Shown here piece after piece: positions 11,226 to 24,773 of a DNA stretch of 64,000 bases; position 1 is the first letter of the stretch; each line of letters starts with the position of its first letter. The DNA is from Gymnopilus junonius. Taxonomy: Eukaryota; Basidiomycota; Agaricomycetes; Agaricales; Galerinaceae. The translations under genes and the position numbers were made by a program. A model generated the notes under the pieces. That model had not been told where the DNA came from and ran no database searches. It saw only the letters and a program-made list of their open reading frames with translations. Location: positions 248,001 through 312,000 of the forward strand of contig JADNYJ010000016.1 of NCBI GenBank assembly GCA_015501075.1, read 5' to 3'.

Positions 11226-12421
11226 CTGGCTAATACTGATCCTTTTGATCATAGCTCTTACCGACATTGACTTGTATGGTCGGGTCAAATAAAGTTTAAG
11301 GTGATTTTCAACGAGCCTACATGTTTTGATTGAATTATTTTGAGTTGAGTATAATGGCACTTGATTACAAGGCAACGGAAAATGTGGTAGCTACTTTGCC
11401 ATGACGAGGTAACATACGGCTATTATGGCGGATCTTTTCATGCGCTACGAAAGATGGCAAACCGCCGCCATTATTCTCTCAAATTACCTTGCACCACCCT
11501 ACTTGGCGCTCACGAGGTACGGCCAGACAAACCGCCACCCATCTTTGTGACTGTTTGTCGAGGCTACCTCACAAGGTTCTGTTTTTCTGCTTTTGCTGAT
11601 GGAAGGACATATACAGCCCTTGATATATAAATTGCAGGATCTCACGTGCCTTAACTTAAGCGGGGAGCCTGTGATATTATGATTGAATTTATCTTGCTAC
11701 AGACATTGCCTCCCCCTATAATGTCTTACTTGACTTTTAATCTTCAGCAGGCACTATGATTTTCCATTGATCTTCCGAACTCCAACTGAGAAACCGAAGA
11801 GAGATTTTAATATTGATATCATCAGAACCTAGCACTGCCTTGTTATTGCAGTGGTAATGTTCTGTGGGTGATTCCCTTGCAACGATATTGACATTTACCT
11901 GAGGTCGCTTACTTTTCCAAAGTTGTCAGTAAGCTTGGCAATGTTGGTAAATCGTTAAATTTCCTTCACGGGTTCGATGTATCCGTGCATTGGACGCTTG
12001 AACTCTCTTGCTTCATGCAAAGCCGTAGTAACGTCTCTGAACCTAGTCATGGACGGAACGGTGTTCAAAATTACCATCGCTCTAGCTTCCATAAAATTTC
12101 TAAGTTCTGTCATCCCACGCTGATTGCAAGAGGCACTGCCTTTGTCCTTCATGAAATACTTTTTGCAACAAGGAATACAAAGGGGGCAACAAAACTGCAA
12201 CGATCAAGAACAAGGTAGACTGCTTTTACATAAGGCTGAAAAGGAAGGCAACTGCACATCATGAAAGACTATGAACGTACTACTCTTCATGAAGAAAACA
12301 GGAGCAAGTATAACTGCAGTCGATGTTGGGAGGGAATTGAAACCTTTCAGCCACCGCTTCCATTATCCGCAAGTTGGGATGAGGTGAAGGGCACGAGTGA
12401 ATAGTAGTCAGCCGTAAAACC
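11226..12421. other. 1.2-kb intergenic region
   Basis: This is AT-rich spacer between the transposase 3' end and the 3' end of the F-box gene. Short inverted motifs occur (ATGGCGG near 11424 against CCGCCAT near 11465, and GAGGTA/TACCTC around 11510-11570). These might belong to the transposon end, but no terminal repeat pairs convincingly with the left side. A minus-strand open stretch at 11955-12200 has no recognisable content. Confidence 0.4.
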
Positions 12422-13876
12422 TCAAGTCTCCATTCGTGATAATTCTTCTCCTGCATTTCTTGGCAAATGCCTTTTCATGAAGTTCATGAATCCGGAGGGC
12501 GTGACAATGAAAGAAATGCTTACATCGAAGGAGTTTTGCACTACCAGTACGCTCAGGATAAGACATCCAACTATAATTACTGCAAGGCTCTTCAGACCAT
12601 TTAGCTTCGACGCCAAAATATCAAATAGCGAAGAGGAAAGGGTATTAGCTGCCAGAAGGCTGACTCGGAGGCTGCGTAGTAACCTTCTGCCATTGCTATC
12701 CACGGAAAGACCATCGATCAAATCAGATATATGGCCCAGGGAAAGGGGCAAACCGGTCAGGATGAGGGAGGTGATACAAGGGGCAAATGTGGACAGACTT
12801 GGAAGTACTCTTGAATTAAGTAAGTTCTCCGGTATCCAAATACCGTCTTCTTCAGGGCCTCCACACAGGCCTAAATGCAGAGATTCCAGACTGTGGAGCG
12901 AGGAGGCAAAAGCATCAGTGCCGCTGTCTCCGGGATTTATCCAATTGGTATATTCAAGGCTGGATGTCTTCCCAATGTAATAACGAGGTTGCGGCTTTAT
13001 TGTGAGATGTTTCAGGGTGACTGCGTGGCCAATGATGAAATGAGAAAGGCGTTCAAATTGTTTAGGATCCTCCCCGAAAAAGGCGAAAATTTCTAGCTTC
13101 TTCAATCTTGCGAACTGCAGAGCGGTGCCCAGAAAAATATCCATCTCCCCGAATAAGGGGGAAGACAACCCAATGGTGGTTAACTGGCCATTGAAGGCAA
13201 CAAGGAATGACCTCAATGATGTAACAGCCAGATCAACCGCTTCTTGATCATGCTTGTCGCGAGTTGGGCTGATGTCGAAGTTAAATTCCTCCAGTTTCTT
13301 CAATGCATCAGAGAAGTTGACCAAAGGTTGAAGGAATCGAGGAACTTTGGCCAAGGTTGTTTCTATCGACAAACTTTGTAGACGCATGCCTACGTACTCC
13401 GCTTTCCAGAGGGATCGAAGAAACCGGTTAAATGAGTGCGTCAATCGATGATCGTGTAGGATGATTTTGACCTCATAAACGTTGGGGCATAGAGCCATGG
13501 CGTCGGCCGCTGTGCGAAAGATTGCATCACCATTTTCTCCCGATAACAGAGATCGGAAGCGATGCCTCTCCTCCACCAATGCTGGGAGAAAATCTGGGTT
13601 AATGACCAAACGTCGGACGCGTCCCGCATTCTGCGGCTGTCTTCCAGTCCCATTTGAGTCCTCACAGAGCAAAATCAATAGCGATGCCTACTTGATATGT
13701 TTAAAGACCTCCATTGTCCGTTCATCGTCGGAAATAAACCGTATTTCTTTATATAAGTCGTTCATGACCAGGTTGAATAGAGTGCGGTGAACTCCCATCA
13801 TCTTGTGAAAAGTAGTCCGAGAGAGGTAAGAAGTTATCTCGCTCCATAATTCGACTGGTAGGTTTTGAAGGGCCAT
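12422..13876 (-). CDS. F-box / LRR-like protein, 467 aa
   Basis: Exon 1 (13692-13876) begins MALQNLPVELWSEITSYLSR, an F-box helix pair that would bind Skp1 in an SCF ubiquitin ligase. A 51-nt intron (13641-13691) joins it to exon 2 (12422-13640). After splicing the frame reads on through VRRLVINPDFLPALVEE and a series of degenerate leucine-rich strands, for example LKKLEEFNFDISP, LKKLEIFAFFG and LESLHLGLCGG, typical of agaric F-box proteins. A hydrophobic stretch near residues 415-435 (VIIVGCLILSVLVV) is odd for the family. It could be a retained intron or a drifted LRR strand. The substrate is unknown. Relics of related genes lie elsewhere in the window. Confidence 0.8.
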
Positions 13877-14700
13877 GGTAGGATGGAAAAGAGGGGACTC
13901 AGCGGAGAAATATGACCCTTCCCCAGGACGATGACAGCTTTATAACGGGGTGCTTTAAGTAAGCATGACCCAGGAAGTCATGCATCCGGTCGCGAGTCCG
14001 CTAGTATTCCACCAAAAAGCTCTGTAATTGGTAAGATCATTTGGTAGTTCCATACTTCAGTAAGGGGCCAGGACAGACTGCGACAGGAGCAACACTGCCA
14101 TGCAGATGGACGAAGATTTGTATGCACATCAGCTTTCCGAGACTTTAGCAAGGCCGGTAAATTTGGACGAGCTGATGAGAATTTTGTTCCGTGACGTGCC
14201 TTGAGAGACAATTGCAAGAGCACCAAGAGAGGAATCAATAAGTGATATCAACGCGTCGCTGCAATACCAGACAATAATCCACTGTTCAGGGTCCAACTTG
14301 TCTTTCCATGAAGTTGGTAGCAAGTTGCAGCTTGCTACGCGTCAACATTCAAGTTGGCGCCAACGCGCGGGCACGTGCCTGCATTGATATCGATAATTGG
14401 TCCGACGGACCGACGCGTAGATAATCGTTGACAAGGACAAAGATAGGATGAAATCTCAGCATTGCCGTTAATTTTTAAAAAGGCATCAGGTGAAAGAGAT
14501 GGTAAATACACAACAGGAGTATATTGTGTTCCAACAAGGTTCAACAGGAAAAGAGGCTTTGATATGAATGCATGGAAGAAAAAGCTATAACAATGACCAC
14601 AAGTGCGATGCTTTGAAAAGTTAGAAAAAATGCTGTGTCGAGAACAAAGTACAAAGGGAATCAACTTGAGGTAAACAGCGATGCAAACTAATATCGCGAA
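13877..14700. other. intergenic, 0.8 kb
   Basis: This is the 5' side of the F-box gene and the 3' side of CDK1. GGCACGTGCC at 14370-14379 is a perfect palindrome containing a CACGTG E-box. No gene is supported. Confidence 0.45.
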
Positions 14701-16415
<1,715 letters not shown>

Positions 16416-17544
16416 TTTCCAAATGCGACGACGATGAGGTAGGACTTGAGAACTTGGTTAAGTATCGACAATGGAACAACGAGTGCGGGAGCGAAAAGAG
16501 AGATAGGAGCGAGAGGGGTGGTATTGGAGGGGTATCTTGAGAGGAGGTTTGAAGGGTCAGCGGGCGTGCATGCAACTAGGTCGTGGCCTGGACGCACTGA
16601 TTATATGGGCGGTGGATCGTAAGGCTCACGTAATAATCGATGAGGCTGAGCCCAGACTCCAATGTGCTAGACGCCCAGGGGTAGGAAAAAGAAAAGAGAG
16701 GAAAAAATGAGGACGAAAGGAGAAGGAAGGTGAGGGAAAGGAACACGAACCAGATATACTTTTCCAGGCGGGCACAAACCGCAACCGGCGGAAATTCTTC
16801 TCTTTAGGGCCACGACACAGCCACATCGCCGCATTTTTCGAATTTCATTTCAGTTTAACTTGTCATACATTTTTAAAAAGAAACAATACGGACATGGATG
16901 ATGCATAGGAATGATGACGGGCCTTGGTTACCTGACAAGCTGCACGATGCGACGACTCGTGCTTCCCAAATCCTAATTTTACATGCAAGCCCCAGGGCAA
17001 TAAGAAGGGAATTCACTCCTATGTGGATCTAAAGACTCCATGCTATGTGCGTCGTGAACTGTATATTACATGCGAAGAAAACTACAATGAGCTTTGCAAA
17101 AAATGCCACCCTTTCACACATTCTTCAGTATTCCACATCATACCCGGACATATTCTTCTCAGGCATGAGATGGAGAATGGAGAAATGAGCAACGAGGGAT
17201 TGGACTTTCAAGCTTTATCAATCGGCAATCGCAAGGTTAACCTGACCTGACTCGGTGGCGAAATGAAAACCGACCCAGATGACAATCGAAGAACCCCAAA
17301 TCATACAATAGATTGACAACAGATTAGAAAACCCTCACCGGCACCGCAGGGGCAGAGTGCATTGACAGGATGAACGTCGCAATTAGATCATCAGTGATGG
17401 TGGTGTTAGAATACAGTCGAGTAAGTAGAGATTACAGCGCCGCCCCGAGCATGATATTTCTGTAGAGTCCTCGCTGAAGGCATGAGGCATGAATAGGCGT
17501 ATCGATGGCACAGACACCAGCGGGTTTACATACCACTGCTTCCT
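16416..17544. other. intergenic, 1.1 kb
   Basis: This covers the upstream region of CDK1 and the downstream region of GPN1. Pyrimidine/purine-biased blocks at 16480-16540 and 16680-16745 give open frames of low complexity that I do not count as genes. No RNA gene or repeat was seen. Confidence 0.4.
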
Positions 17545-19090
17545 TCACCCTGGTCTTGGCCAATTTATATCTTCTGTATCGTGACGGCGCGCACGAGTGA
17601 CGTCGACATATTGCTCAGGGCCTCTCTCCTCCGCTAAAGATTTAAGTTAGTGCCTGAGCATCACAACTACGTTCAAGGTGACGTTGAGAGAGGAAAGCTT
17701 ACAGCGGTCGACGACATCTAAGTCATCTCCATCATCATATTCCTCCTCCTCTTCTGGGTCCCAGCGGTCGGCAAGTGCACTTCCTGGGTTCTTTTCGCGG
17801 TCGATGGTAAGATCCTTCATGAAGCGGTTCATTGAATCCGCTTTGACATCTTGCAGGGACTTTTCTCGTTGGGCTTTCGCTCTTTCTAATTCTGGAAGAT
17901 ATGCACTAGAAGATGTCTATGAGACACTGAAAAGTTTTAAATAGGAACGAAGGTTACTAACTTTTCGTATTCATCTCGGGAAGCTTCGACAGCTTCTAAG
18001 AACTCCTTGAAGCCGGCACCTGTGTAACTCGACACACCGACAGCCTGAACACGTCATGATTAACGGATGATACACAAAATGTGAATAACGTACCTTCAGA
18101 TTTTTGTAAAACTCATCTAACACTAGACTCATGCTGTTCATAAGACTGTTCATGTAGGTCGGTTCCCCTTCAGAATCCGTAGAACCACTATGAGTAGCCA
18201 AGGCAGCTTGGAACTCCTCAAAATCGTTCATCCACTCCAAAGCAAAATTATGCGGTTGAACATCGGTCTTGTTGAAGACCAGGATGAAAGGTAATTTTGT
18301 CTTGTAAAGGATACTGCGAGGAAGAGTCAATGCTGAAAACTGTCAAGCGCGATCACACCTGATCGTGTCCGCCGAAGAGGACATGATATGTCGAAGTCTA
18401 CGACGACAGCTAGGATCGACAGAAAGGGGAGCTTACCTGCAGGCGTACAACATGTTCGACATAAAAGTAGCAGGAGCTGTCGTCCGTGGGGTATCAATGA
18501 TGTATGCGACTACGGCTGGAAGAGAAGATGCAATAGCGTCGGTGATGATCGCTCCAGATGCTGACCACGTAAAGATTTCAATTTGGCCAGGAGTGTCAAG
18601 GATCACATAGCTATATAAATCAATGTTTCAGGGCACGGAAAACAGGAGTGGAAGCAATAACGTTTACTCAACACTATTCGCCCTCTGCTCCACAAGATTG
18701 AGTACTTGGTCAAATTTGGTCGTGAATAGGTTGAGAGCCGTCAAGATACCACCGTTGGGCCCTAGGTTGTACCTTTTTAATCCATCACGTTTAATTTATA
18801 GCTAATGGAGAAAGTAAAAAGACGGCGTACTGCTTCATGACCTCCTGATAATTAACGGTGTCCCTAATGTCGATGTTGGGCTCGTATGGAACGAATGTAG
18901 CTGCAGGGTCGAGATTGAGGATGTATGGAGGTGATGGAGGATCTTGTGAGTGCAAATAAGAGTTAAGGCGCTGGACGAAGGTGGATTTTCCAGCCCCAGC
19001 CATGCCTATCGTGATTATAGTCACTGGCTTCTTTTTGTCTCCAGTCGTTGCAGACGATGATGAGGACGGCGCGGAATTTTCCGGGTCCAT
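17545..19090 (-). CDS. GPN1: GPN-loop GTPase 1 (Npa3/XAB1), RNA polymerase II assembly and import
   Basis: The start at 19090 gives [19 protein letters not shown], then the P-loop [10 protein letters not shown] and [20 protein letters not shown]. After a spliced junction comes [16 protein letters not shown] with the diagnostic Gly-Pro-Asn insertion. Later motifs are the G3 box [15 protein letters not shown], then [10 protein letters not shown], the G4 box VFNKTDV, and an acidic C-terminal tail ([16 protein letters not shown]) that finishes after a last exon at 17545. In yeast and animals this protein is needed for nuclear import and assembly of RNA polymerase II. At least five short introns are visible. 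The neighbours are unrelated housekeeping genes. The assignment to GPN1 rather than GPN2/3 rests on the long acidic tail and the order of blocks. Confidence 0.92.
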
Positions 19091-19350
19091 GATGCAAAAG
19101 TTCCTGTACGGGAGGAAGGAAAGAAGGCAGGAATCAAGCGCAAGAACGAAGCAGACACAAGTTGAGCTGACCAACGACCAGGTTGAAGTTCAAGATTAGA
19201 TGCGCTTATGTAACTTTCGTGATCGACATGATGACGTAAATTGATTAAATAAAACGCGTCACGCGTCCCCCGATTTTTAATTGATACCCAAATGCGTCGA
19301 ACATTGAACAAAGGGGTCACTTTCATCTCTTTTCACTTCCAACCACCACC

Positions 19351-20368
19351 ATGGCTGCTGAACGATTGTACGTGTCGTTTGTTTTCTTCATCGGTTCCTG
19401 TACTCACCTTGATTTTATGTTGTAGGCGCGCTAAGTTTCTTGCGGACACCGCCCTTTACGATCCTAAGCATCTGGGACAAGATGCGCGTTTTGGACCTGT
19501 CGAACGGATCCCAGTGTTGACCACTTTCACAGATAGGTGTGCCAAATTTGTCTTCACATACTCACACAATGTCTGATTGTGCCCATGAATCATCCAGGAA
19601 GGAATGCGCTCAACGAGGGGTGCATCGCGCCACTGTAGCAGGAATTTCAGGGTCGAGTAAGGATGGAGCCTACTCAATTTGTGTGTCTGGTGGCTACGAG
19701 GATGATGAAGACAATGGTGATAAGATGCAAGTTCTCAGACAAAACATTTCTTGATCGATTGCTCATGTATACCATTGTGTCCATTAGTATCTACACTGGG
19801 ACAGGTGTGTTTCCCTAGACCCTGTGTTGTACCCATGGTGGAAGTGACTCACTTTACTTTTTATTACAGGTGGTCAACCGGACCCTTTTTCTGTCTGTTC
19901 TTCTTCCTATATAAATCAATCTAAATTGGCTCATAACGTTTTTTCTAGTTCTCTGGCAGTCAGACAGGCGATCAGAGTTTTAACCACAAGGACAATGCAG
20001 CTTTGAAGGTGTGTTTTTTTGTCACAAATTCTCCATGTAGTACTCTGACATACGCTATATGTCAGATATCTGCGGACACAAAAAAGCCCGTCAGGGTAGT
20101 TCGAGGTCCTAATAAGAACTCGCCCTGGGCTCCAGATAAGGGGTTTGTCGCATGCACATATGATCTGCCCTTTCCTCAACGTCTACTCCAGATACCGTTA
20201 TGATGGACTGTATATTGTGAAGGAGGCTTACTTGGCTAAAGGCCAGAGTGGGTATGTCATCTGCAGATATGAGCTCGAGGTAAGTCTACATGCTTGGTGT
20301 TTACTTGATTATTGATGTCACTTTTCTAGCGAGTCCCTGGTCAGCCACGTATTCCGAGGAAGTGGTAG
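19351..20368 (+). CDS. SRA-YDG domain protein, copy 1, about 186 aa
   Basis: The ATG at 19351 opens MAAERL, then an exon with [17 protein letters not shown] and [13 protein letters not shown]. The core is a complete SRA-YDG fold: [71 protein letters not shown], the YRYDGLY signature, and C-terminal [13 protein letters not shown] domains bind methylated or hemimethylated DNA by base flipping, as in UHRF1 and some plant and fungal proteins. Here the domain stands nearly alone, with no RING or SET partner. The intron at 19725-19787 has a GC donor (GCAAGT), needed to keep phase with the two paralogues. This is the first of three tandem copies. Confidence 0.88.
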
Positions 20369-21184
20369 ACGCTCAGCATCTCTGCACTTCTCGTGCTTGC
20401 TTATAGTAGCCTGTTTAACGGCTGCCACTTTACATCTCTAACCTTTTTTTTTGGTTTAGCCTGCTTTGCTTTTTTCACGCTTTTATCGATTATTTACTCT
20501 AAATAAATTTCATCCGATATGATATATAGGATATAAGCCACCTTTGTTGTTACAGTAATCTAGTAATGATGAATCTTTATCACTTTCAAATTTATGCTTC
20601 TTTACAGCTGTATTGGCTGAAACGTTTTCCGGGCACGACACGCAATAAGAAATTAAGGCTTAGGTTTCTGCTGACCAGCAGCCTCTATTTTTTTTTTGTC
20701 AATCTAGTGCTCCTTTCAAGTTCGAGTTTCCGATTTTGACGGCGAAGGTTCGAACTTGAAACTCTATGTAACTACTTTTGACAGATACCAATCGTGCCTC
20801 CTGTTCCACACGGCTTGGCCATTTCTGCGGTCTGTCCGGCGTAGCGATTGTGATGAAAACCGTGCCGGACGTTGGTGCCCCATAAGAGGCCGAAAGTTTA
20901 CAGGTCTTCCCGCTCACTTATAGGCCGGTCGTTCCTGAATTGGGACCTTGCCAGTTACCATCCCCCCTCAATAGAACGCGTGACTAGGACGCGTCTAATT
21001 AGGTCAACAAAGGGCTATTTTGAATCTTGACAGTTAACTACCATCACTACATAGTACTTATTACTGCCATGGGAGGTGCGCGTCCCATTTATTTAATGCC
21101 TTAAATTATGCTAGCTAGTCTTGATGAGTATTCTAGGAAAGAAGAGTTTCAAGAAACCCATGAGAAATGGTACATCCCCGGCCT
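20369..21184. other. spacer between SRA copies 1 and 2
   Basis: No gene is supported. An inverted repeat with TTCAAGTTCGA arms lies near 20715 and 20750. A related TTCAAGTTCGAG occurs upstream of copy 3 near 22466, so it may be part of a duplicated upstream block. It is otherwise AT-rich filler. Confidence 0.4.
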
Positions 21185-22157
21185 GATGGAGAAGATCCAG
21201 AGCTGCAGAAATTTGGAGATGTAGAGGCGTCCCAGTACTCACTGTGTTTGAAAATAGGTGAGTGTTGAACTATCTTACTCAGTATACAACACCGTGGTAC
21301 CATGACCTGTATCTAACTTTACAGGGCGGAGTGTGCTGCTCGAGGAGTGCACCGTCATACCCAGGCGGGAATTTGGGGATCGACTAAATATGGCGCCTAC
21401 TCGATTGTTCTGACGGGTGAATACGAGGATGATGTAGACGACGGCTATGTAATGTAAGCTCCAATGGCTTGCTTCTTGTGCTTTCTTCATTGCCGAATTT
21501 ACACCGTTGTATTGAATTACTTTAGTACCTACACTGGGACAGGTGCATCCTTTCTCTGTGTCGGCCCCGAAACTCTGACTCAATCTGATCCTTATCACAG
21601 GTGGTCACGAACGAGACTCATCATCTGTCAGTGCTATACATCCAAATCCTCTTTAAGGATAAATTATGGAAAGTTAGGCTAATGATTAATGGTTTCATTT
21701 CTTACTATTTAGGCTTCTGGCCGCACATAAGTAGCTGATCAGAATCTAAATTACAAAGATAATCTCTCTCTGTTTGTGTGTGCTGAACTCCTGCTTGTGG
21801 ATTTTGCATTGAGAGAACTAATCAACTCTCAGAAGTCTGTAGAAACGTAGAGGCCTGTCCGAGTTATTCGAGGCAAAAATGAAGATTCAATTTGGGCTCC
21901 AGCAAAGGGTGAGGATTGGTTATTCAAATTTAATAACCTGATCTAACTGCTGTTTTAGATTTCGTTATGATGGACTCTACGTGTGAAGAATGCTGAAGAG
22001 ACTGAAGGCCAGAGTGGATTTAAGATATGTAGGTTTAAGCTACAGGTAAGTTTGACAGATATCCAGGTGTATGTACATATATTCTGATAAACAGTGTTTA
22101 TTTTAGCGCTTACCTGACCAACCTGACATCCCAGTCAAATCTCGGCCCAGTGATTAA
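21185..22157 (+). pseudogene. SRA-YDG domain gene, copy 2, decayed
   Basis: Recognisable blocks in the same order as copies 1 and 3 are EDPELQKFGDVE, VPVLTVFENR, RGVHRHTQAGIWGSTKYGAY, IVLTGEYEDDVDDGYV, YTGTGG, RPVRVIRG, WAPAKG and RYDGLYV. A single-base loss near 21225 puts FGDVE and VPVLTVF in different frames. The YDG block is followed at once by an in-frame stop (TGA after RYDGLYV, near 21986). No start codon equivalent to the MA..AL exon of the neighbours is present. The copy is more similar to copy 3 (HTQAGIWGS against PTQAGIWGS) than to copy 1. I infer a tandem duplicate that has lost function. Confidence 0.75.
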
Positions 22158-22852
22158 GAAGAAAAGGTTGCATATGCATGGTATACTCACCCCTTTAAAT
22201 ACCCCAATGCTTCGTTACGGAAGTTGTGTATGCGATTCGAATTCTTTTATAAATTTATTGCTTTAATTTAATTGGTCTTCTCAGCACATGATGACTAGAT
22301 GCCCCTACTCTCTCTGTTGACGGTCGTCCTGATTCGGGTATTTACATATGTTATCACTAGATTCCTCACCTTCGTAATGGCTTCTTTTCACTCTTTATCC
22401 TCTACTAGCATGTCGTAGCATCGTTAACCACTAGCTCGCCATTTCAGATTCGAACAGTTCAAGTTCGAGGTCCTGCAATGAGGTGAGCGTTGGATGGCGG
22501 GCCGGACTTGCCAACATTCAGTGTCCACGGCTGTTCCGTCTGACTAGCGTTCAACAACCAACCTCCTAATTGTTGCTTCGTGATCACCGCTGTCTCTTTT
22601 CTACGGCTCTCGACCAGAAATCGTAGTCATGTGCTGTTTCCCAACTTCCTTGACAGGTTGATCATGATAGAATGGAGTTTGGGAAGCTTTCAAGATTAAA
22701 ATAGCAACTTGAATAACAACTGTGCAATCAATCGTTAACAAAGAACAATGAGCGAAAAAGAACTTTTTAAATATCACTCTACTTGAAACTTGAAGGTCTT
22801 AAACACCTGAGTCATTGTCCTTTTCAACTATCCCCACCACTGAGCAGCACCT
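22158..22852. other. spacer upstream of SRA copy 3
   Basis: No coding content is supported. It carries the TTCAAGTTCGAG motif mentioned for the first spacer. The 50 bases before the ATG at 22853 (TCCCCACCACTGAGCAGCACC) resemble the CACC-rich leader before copy 1. Confidence 0.4.
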
Positions 22853-23866
22853 ATGGCTATGGAAGCATTGTACGCATCGCGTTTCGTTCTCTCTAATACT
22901 TTCTTACATTTATGAATTCTGATATTTCACCAACGTTACGTTCTAGGCGAGCCAAGCTCATGGCGAATACTCAATTCTACCCTCCTGACCGGATGGGACA
23001 AGAACGGAAGAGCCAGCCTCCAGAGCCTGAGGAAGTCCAGCACTTTGGAAGTGTTGAAGACATCCCAGTGCTTACTACTTTTGCTGATAGGTAGGCAAGC
23101 TGCAGTTCTGCGGCACGCCCAGGCTTTGCTAATTTGCGCCCGTGATTCCCGTAGGCAGAGGTGTGCCGATTCAGGCATGCACCGTCCAACCCAGGCAGGA
23201 ATTTGGGGATCGAGTGAATATGGTGCCTACTCGATTGTTATGTCGGGTGGGTATGATGATGATGATGACGAGGGAAATAAGATGTGAACTCCGATAACTT
23301 TATTTCTTTCTGGCTTATTGATGATCTATGCTCAAAGTATCTACACTGGGACGGGACCTGTGAGTCCTCATCGAACTCCTTTGTGGAGATAAGTATGCTG
23401 ACTGGTGCACTATTTTTGGTTGTAGGCTAATGTGGATCAGGACCCTCATTATAGGGATAATCTCTCTCTAAAGGTATGCACTGTATTATAGACCAGTGTC
23501 GAAAGAAGGCTCAGTGACACCTTTAACGTAGATATCTGCAGAGACAAAGAATCCTGTAAGAGTCATTCGAGGTGCTGGCCACAATGGCAAAAGGAATAAC
23601 TCACCTTGGGCTCCAGCCGAAGGGTAAGTTCATACTTATTTTAAACATGATTGATCTTTTCTGACTGAACACAATCATAGATTGCGATATGATGGGCTCT
23701 ATGTTGTGACAAGAGCTTACATAGACAAAGGCAAGAAGGGAAATAAAATCTGCAGATTTGAACTTGTGGTGACGTCCATTTTCAAGTTTGGGTTCTAAAT
23801 GTATGCTCAATCTGCCATATGTTTAAGCGTCTACCTGGCCAGCTAAAAATCCCAAAGAGGTATTGA
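22853..23866 (+). CDS. SRA-YDG domain protein, copy 3, about 192 aa
   Basis: The ATG at 22853 gives MAMEAL, spliced to RAKLMANTQFYPPDRMG and EEVQHFGSVEDIPVLTTF. Then come SGMHRPTQAGIWGSSEYGAY, IVMSGGYDDDDDEGNK, YTGTGPANVDQDPHYRDNLS, ISAETKNPVRVIRGAG, NNSPWAPAEG, the signature LRYDGLYVVTRAYIDKGKKG and the terminal RLPGQLKIPKRY. All junctions use GT-AG, and the intron positions match copy 1. The frame is intact. Compared with copy 1, the second glycine of TGTGG is replaced by Pro (TGTGP) and the YDG block starts LRYDG instead of YRYDG. Like copy 1 it is essentially a lone SRA domain, expected to be nuclear and to read DNA methylation. That role is inferred from the family only. Confidence 0.87.
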
Positions 23867-24344
23867 GTGCTGGGCATTTTACTAGTCCTCTGCTTTTAAA
23901 TGCCTGGTGGTAATTACTTTGTAGTACGATCTTATTGCTTTGGATCTTCAAGTTTTATCGACCGTTTCGGGTAAATAGTTCCTTGATTAGCGTAGGAATC
24001 CCCGTTCCCATTATAATGCCTTCATACTGACGTTGATGACTTTCTTTGGGCGGAGTCCCTGGGAGAGGTCCTGCACAACAATCGGTAAACTGGTTTCACA
24101 GTGCCACTGCAAGATGAAAAGCCAATTGAAGGTCGCGTCGCGGGCCGTACTTGATTGTCACGTGACTGAGACACGACATACGGTGATGCAGCCGCCGTCG
24201 AGCTCAATGACAACTTGAACTTGGACATCCTGAGCCAGGAACTCTTCTTCTTCGCCACTTCGTATATTGAAGTAGTCCTCAATCGAATTTCGGGAACCAA
24301 TAATACGTGTTCATTGGATCTTTGGAACAACCCAACATCTAAAT
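23867..24344. other. spacer between SRA copy 3 and SPC1
   Basis: No gene is supported. A minus-strand open frame (24022-24330) has no recognisable motif and overlaps the likely SPC1 promoter. Confidence 0.4.
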
Positions 24345-24773
24345 ATGAGCTCGTTTCTTCAAGAAATAACTGAGGGGAAGATTGTGAGTTGTTTCATTAC
24401 TGAGAACGAAAACCGAACTCATACGTGTTTTGAAATGTAGGACTATTCTGGACAGGCGCTGGTTGACCTGATAAGCAAAGTGACTCTGTCCGCAGCCGGC
24501 GTAAGTTGCTGATATTTTTGAAGGGGCGCGCTCACATAAGTATTCTCTTGTCTAGATTGCAGCATTTTGTGCAGGATTCGCGCTGCAAGACCTGCGAATA
24601 ACGTTTGGTATCATAGGTCTGGCGGTGGTGACCCTGACTCTGGTGCGCTATAGATGCTCCCGGGTGGTGAATACCATTCTGACCGCTTTGTTCAGCTCGT
24701 GGTGCCTCCCTGGCCGATATTCAGACGACACCCGGTAAAATGGTTGCCAGCGGCGAAGGCTAAAGCAGAGTGA
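24345..24773 (+). CDS. SPC1: signal peptidase complex subunit 1 (SPC12), 87 aa
   Basis: Four short exons join to an 87-residue protein, MSSFLQEITEGKIDYSGQA onward. The GKIDYSGQ start, two hydrophobic segments (AAGIAAFCAGFALQDL and ITFGIIGLAVVTLTLLVV) separated by a short turn, and the VPPWPIFRRHPVKWLP tail fit SPC1/SPCS1. This is the small non-catalytic subunit of the endoplasmic-reticulum signal peptidase complex. Introns begin at GTGAGT, GTAAGT and GTGCGC and end in AG. The start codon is the only one in frame before the motif. The protein is too short and too spliced to be seen as one open frame. Confidence 0.88.

Noticed and set aside
11961..11985. GGTTCGATG resembling a tRNA T-loop
   Set aside because: No acceptor stem, D arm or anticodon arm could be folded around it.
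11955..12200. Cys-rich minus-strand frame (CCPLCIPCCKKYF)
   Set aside because: The cysteines suggested a zinc-binding or secreted peptide, but there is no signal peptide, no spacing pattern and no continuation.
12520..12600. Hydrophobic run in the F-box protein tail taken as a membrane anchor
   Set aside because: F-box/LRR proteins are soluble. A drifted LRR strand or an unspliced intron explains it as well.
16626..16826. 66-aa minus-strand frame upstream of CDK1
   Set aside because: Ser/Phe/Pro low complexity caused by a purine-rich stretch. No domain or splice continuation.
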